From Gavia stellata (taxonomy: Eukaryota; Chordata; Aves; Gaviiformes; Gaviidae), in contig NC_082598.1 of the NCBI RefSeq assembly GCF_030936135.1, positions 13,458,687-13,522,686 on the forward strand: DNA of 64,000 nt. The letters run 5' to 3'. This document shows, in pieces, positions 58,568 to 64,000 of this stretch (position 1 is its first letter; the number at the start of each line of letters is the position of its first letter). Both the position numbers and the translations under genes were made by a program. The notes below the pieces were generated by a model. It did no database searches, was not told where the DNA came from, and saw only the letters and a list, made by a program, of their open reading frames with translations.

Positions 58568-61500
58568 TCATTGACCTTGAAAATATACAAAGAAAGTCCT
58601 TATTTCTTTTGGGTGAACAGTTACTATACAGTTTTCTGAGGTCTCTGTACTGATGGAGAATCCTGTAAAACACAAAAACGTTGGTAATTTTATTCAAGAA
58701 GCAGCTTTACTCAAATGTACATGTTATTCTCTCAACAGTTTTAACTCATCCCTTCCTTGAAAGCTGGTGTTTGAGTAGATTCTCCTCCTTAAAGCTGTAA
58801 GTAGTATGGAGCCTAAGATGCAGCCATTCATAATATTAAAATATACAACAATCCATCTACTTTTCACACACTGACTCACACAGAAAACATGAACAACTCC
58901 CCAGTCATGCACCTTTTCTTCACCATGAGTAAACAGTGAGCAAGTTACTAGCTGCAGGTCAAGCAGAGCTCTAACTGCCACCTAACCCAACCCAAAACCT
59001 CTGCAAGCTTTCTACAGGCACATATATGGATGTAAGTGACAGTAAGGACAATGTCCAAGCAACTAACTGGAATAAGAAATGAAATGAGGTCACCCACAGC
59101 ATTTGACTTGAGTGTCAGCCCTAACTTGAATCATATCCACACAGTCCTTTAAGCTGATTACAGTGGGGATTTTTAACTGCAGCTGTCTGTTTTTCTGCAG
59201 CACAGGCTTAAGTTTAGATTAACACAATTCATCAACATCTAACAAAATCAATCTGTGTCACAAGTGTGAATTCATAAAGTAGCCATTTCTATCTGGACAA
59301 AGATAACTTCAGAAACATTTCAAGCTTTTTAACACTTCTAGGCAAAATAAGCTATCAGAGAAATACAGTAGTCTAGTACTTGCAGGGAATCTTTGCTAAA
59401 TGTTACTGCTTGCAGGCTCTGCCAGATACTAAGTCAGTCATATAGAAGAGGAATACATTTTTAATCTTGCAAATATTTTTATATTTTTAATTAGACCATT
59501 CATCAAGCTTCAGCAGTCAACAATACAGACACCAATCACTTTATTCCACCTACCTTTGCTTGGATATTGTGCAGTCTTCCATTTCCACCGCTTCAAAGTG
59601 TTTACATCCCAGGTGCCTGTGAGTGATCGCTCTTCCACTAGCATCACTGATCCTAATCCCTTTAGCAAAGTCTGCAAGTAAAGAAAACACAAGGAATCTA
59701 ACCACAGTTTATTGGAAATAGCATCACACTCACGGTCTAGTACACGGTTAGACCAGAGTAGAACTTTCGTCTCTAAGATCGATCTGTTAAGCAGAGCAGT
59801 AGAGATCTTAAAAATCTGCTAGGTCATGCAACATAAGGGCAACTACAGATTTACCAGGCTTCAAACTAAGAAGCTGAGGTGCTGAGAGCTTTCTCTGTGT
59901 TGGAGCAAAGTTCAGAGCCTCCTAGTGTCTCCATTCAAGAGCTGAAACTCACACCGGACTTTTAAAAACAAAACAGAGAACCCTACACCTTGTTCCCAGT
60001 GTTTCTGTCATCCCAATCAAAATTTCCTATTTTAAAATAATAAACCCCTGGCATGTATTATAAAATAATCTAGTTCTATATGAAAGATCAAATAAACAAG
60101 AAACTGAAAATACACAGTACATGATGGAAATGACCAAAGTTTCAGCAACTTGCAGAAATAAACTATAAAGGAAAAAAATGTTTCTTTCCTTTAATTCTGT
60201 CCACATTTCATTAACTATAGGTACAACTTGCAATAACTAAAGAAACAGCAAAGCAGATTCCCAATCTCTGCACTGGTTAAGGTACTGCACAAAGTGTTAT
60301 ATAACCAAGAGCTCAACAGAACCAGTCCTACAGATATTTATGCAGTTCTTCATGCTGTGCCTATGGCAACTTCATCTGACGTAACAGCTTCTGTGTTGTA
60401 AAGCTGAGTAAAAGTAAGACCTGCTTCTCTCTGAGGTTAAAATTATACTAGTATTTTTGTATCCATCTTTTGTGGGGTCCCTAGCACACAGAATGTTTCA
60501 TTCCAGAACCAGTTCTCTCTGGAACAAAAACACCTCAAGTGGCATTCTGTCTTGAAGGATTAAATTTACCTTCAGATTTATCATCACATGTTGAGACAGC
60601 ACAGGATCCTCTCCAACTTCATACAAGTGCCTAATTCTTAGCAGGACACGCCTGAAGTCTGCATCACCTAGCTTCTGTTTACCTTTAAGAGAAAACAAAA
60701 TGCGAACATTTTCTTACTTTAAAAATAAAACCAAATTTTCAACTTTTTTTTTTTAGCTTTACACTCTCATAATTTAAACTTATTTCCCATTTTTTTAAAT
60801 TAGCAAGAGGACTAACAGCAAGAACTACCCAGCTCCCACTGTTGACAGGAATGACACTAACAGGCATGATGAACTAACTCATGCAGGAGAAATATTTTAC
60901 TATTTGAGTAGAGCAATCATACAGTACAATTAACTTTCTTGATAGAAAAATTTAACAACTTTAATAAATAAAAGTAGTAGCCATAGAAGATAGAAAGAAA
61001 AGAAAGCCAGCTTCTTTAAATGTAACATCCAGCCTCCCTTTTGAAAGCACCTACCCATGCGAATGCTGTGGACCTGCTCTGCATGATTAGAGCTGTATCT
61101 CCACCCTGGAATGCTCAGAGTCTGGAGATGAAGATTAGGTGGGAGAGTTACAGATGAACAGTGGACTGAATTCTGCTGAAGTTGTCCTGGTAGCTTTGGT
61201 TTATCTCCTCCATGCAAAGTGAAATAAAGCAAACATCAAACATCCATCACACACACAAGCCTGGCTAGGGTACTGTGGAATGGTAAAGAGATTTTTGCTT
61301 TTTCTGCCAAGGCAGATGCAAAGCAGATGCTATGCTTTCTCCTCCAAGCCCATCTGAGATACAAAGCAGAAAGCAGCACAATTTTAACTGCTGGAGAAGT
61401 ATATTAGAGCTTTCCATAAAGGAAATTTCACTGCAGCTTGAAGTTGCTATTCCACTACCAGTCTTCAGTTTTAGTTAATAAGTAAACCAAATATTTTTAA

Positions 61501-63772
61501 AAGAAACACACAAAAATGATCATTAAGGACTCTGCATCCAGGAAGCTGATATATGCTGCTCTAGCTACTTTGCACTAATTCCCTGTGTGGACACTTTGTT
61601 CTCATCTGATGCTTTAAAATTTATTCTCTTCTGAAAGTAGAGATAATTACATAACAAGAGAAACAGTTCATACACTTGGACAACATCCACATTTGAAATT
61701 AATGCAAAGTAATTAGCAGGCTCTAAATCTGCCTCCTAACTCACTGTATACTAACTTTGCCACACAGGAGGCTTGAAGTCTGCATTTACAAACTTAACAG
61801 AATAAATCAGAGCAAAATAAATAACCCATTCGTATGCTAAAGATAGCACAGGAGATGGAATGAGTTACCTGATAACGCTCCAAACATTACTACTGGCCTG
61901 TGTTCTAACGCCAGTCCACTTGTCCGATACAAAATATTGGTGACAGCCTTGGTTCCTAAAATAAGCCAAATCACAGGGCGAACCACTGAAGAGTCATTCA
62001 AAGTGAGATTGTAATTCAGGTCCCACTGAAGGTTGTTCCATAGTCTCCTGTGAAGCATCACCTGTATTGGGAAGGTAAATGTCACAACAGTAATCAGCCA
62101 TCATGCTTTACACATATATTATCAGCAGCCATGAAATTATGCTTTCCTAGAAAAAATTTTTTTCATATGTTACCTCCACTTGTCCATTTCCTTGACTTGA
62201 GACACCATGAGCTCTTTCTGCAAGCAGCATCAGTCTTGTGGTATCGTCTTCAATGTAGGCAGTCTGGACCATAGGATAATAGTTCTGAAAACACACAGTA
62301 AATAATGCAGTGATAATATTAATTTAGGTAACAGTAATGGAGAACGAAGATAAGACACAACTGACTTAGGATTACACCTTTGTGCCTACCCGAGCCACTG
62401 TGTTATTCACATATGCCTTGAATGGTCTTTTCTGAATCTGATATCCATTGCCGTCAGTGTAGAGTAGCTGCCTGGTGTTTAAATTTGTGCTTGTTCTTAG
62501 AACTGCTTCACGATTTAATTCCAAAGGCCCAATACTGTATTCTTGCTCTATCCTATGGCAAAGTAACTTCCCATCATAGCCTTCTGGTACTGTATACAGC
62601 CTGGTATATACTGCATATATGTAATCCTGAGCAGTAACATTACTATGAAAAAGAGAGGAAAGATATGCAGAGTTTATAAAGCGGAGCACTTGATTGGTTA
62701 TGTCAAGACTTGCAAATGATTCATGATGTCATCCTACACATAGGCAACTTTCTTGCCTTTTTTCTATATATTTCATGTACAATTATTTTAAATTTCAATT
62801 TAATTTTCAAATGTACAGATATTCAGCTGGAGTAAGTGATATCCTACAATTTTCTTTAGTGTTGCAAGTGTAAAGAGGACTCTTCATTTGATTAGAGAGG
62901 CTCTGTTTTTCTCAAAATCAACAGAAATTTTTAAAATAATCATGGCTCGCTAAGCAACACATTTACATTCTACAGAATACATCTATCTTTTCAATCAGGG
63001 CAACATAAATTTTGATGCAAGAATTCCACCGTTTTCTAAAGGTCCTTCTCAACTACAATCCTTGTACAATGCCATGTAAAGAAAAAGGCTTCAATCAAAT
63101 AACCAGATTTAAAAGTGGGTGAAGGGGTTATAGACTAATATAATTTTAACACAGAAAAGTAGCTCGTTCATCAGGGGGCAGAGTGTCCTTGTGTAGAATT
63201 CATTTCTCCTTTCTCTAATTTGCTTGTAAGGAATATATTCACAGTTATAAAAATGAACCATTATGTCCAAATTCCACCCATGTAAGAAGATGCAATTGTC
63301 ATTGAATTGTATGGAACTAGGATCCCAACAGAAGCTGCATGATAAAATGGACCACAGAAGGTAACTGAACAATCTTCACCTCCCTCCCTGCAGCAATATG
63401 TGCTATTTAAAGGAGGTGCTTCCTCAGCACTACATTTAGCAGATGCATGCTAGTTCTTTTGTCTAAATCCTAAACAGTACGCAGAGCTCACTGTTCAGAA
63501 GTAACTACACAGAATTAATCTCATACATATCTACAGAGAATTAAACATTCCAGTGAAGTGAAGCTGTAATGGTGTTGTACCTGTAGAAATACTGCCGTAT
63601 CTCTGTCATCAAGTTTCCAGAAACCACTTCCAATCCCACTGCTTTTGATACTGGAACAGCTGAAGCATTTGGGGCAAATAAGTAGTTATCTGAAATGGGT
63701 CCTTTCATCACGTCTCCATTCACATGGTACTCAAGGAACTCCTGGGTCAACTGGACAGTCTGGTTAGTCTCC
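58568..63772 (-). CDS. MAN2B2: MAN2B2, lysosomal alpha-mannosidase (glycosyl hydrolase 38), C-terminal part
   Basis: MAN2B2 trims core alpha-1,6-mannose from N-glycans in the lysosome. Eight exons are present: 63581-63772, 62390-62642, 62174-62284, 61869-62061, 61055-61207, 60570-60682, 59554-59671 and 58568-58662, which carries the TGA. All have GT/AG borders, and the phases join into one frame of 408 codons plus stop. They cover roughly the last 40 percent of the about 1,010-residue protein, the beta-sandwich C-terminal half of the GH38 fold. The catalytic N-terminal domain lies beyond the window. Landmarks that match the human protein closely, from memory, are [73 protein letters not shown] and the ending HPKEIRTFF. 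Several glycosylation sequons are visible ([19 protein letters not shown]). There are no frameshifts. Two introns are only about 105 and 112 bases. Confidence 0.96.
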
Positions 63773-64000
63773 CTGTGAATCCGCAGAAGATGAAAAATTA
63801 TATTACTCACAAACACATTTTGTACATAACAGATGGAAAGCTGAACTGCAGAATGTACAGAAATGTACTGGGAATATACAGAAAAAAAATCTGTTTCCTC
63901 AGAGTGAATAACTGATTTTATAAGATCTAAGAAATGAGGACAGCAGAGAAAAAGTGCTTCCCATCAAGACATCTGTCAGTGTGTAAATAAATCGAGTTTC

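Noticed and set aside
1-64000. CRISPR arrays, operons, ribosome binding sites, phage or plasmid features
   Set aside because: The sequence is vertebrate nuclear DNA; no regularly spaced repeats or bacterial gene organisation are present.

Overview
The window looks like a stretch of bird genome. Two features point there: CR1 retrotransposons ending in ATTCTGTG octamers, and a solo endogenous-retrovirus LTR of a type common in neoavian birds. The gene order matches human 4p16.1 in part, with MAN2B2 followed by S100P on the same strand. DNA is mostly non-coding and moderately AT-rich, as expected for introns and intergenic space. I cannot name the species.

Layout. 1-26.8 kb holds no gene I can name. 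It contains a 5'-truncated CR1 on the minus strand (5489-6957), a short old CR1 tail (9104-9247), a 170-bp polypurine satellite (21107-21275) and several isolated exon-like blocks whose status is open. 26.8-30.9 kb is S100P, two coding exons on the minus strand, complete at 92 aa. Just upstream lie a 63-bp inverted-repeat pair (31070-31553) and a solo LTR with a 5-bp target duplication (32559-33148). 33.1-41.4 kb is non-coding apart from a second polypurine tract. 41.4-52.0 kb is a five-exon minus-strand gene that I assembled from splice sites and phases. It predicts a 223-aa type I membrane protein: signal peptide, one VJ-like immunoglobulin V domain, a transmembrane helix, and a short tail with one tyrosine motif. 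I could not assign it to a known gene. A young CR1 on the plus strand, with an uninterrupted endonuclease and reverse-transcriptase frame, sits in its second intron (about 45600-48604). 52-58.4 kb is again without a named gene. 58.4-64 kb holds the last eight coding exons of MAN2B2 on the minus strand; the gene continues past the right edge.

How it fits together. MAN2B2 (lysosomal mannose trimming), the Ig receptor and S100P (calcium-binding EF-hand protein) all read right to left, with no sign of shared function. The most notable item is the Ig receptor. It lies in the interval where, from memory, mammals carry MRFAP1, and its upstream sequence has a strong PU.1-type site, so a leukocyte receptor is a reasonable guess.
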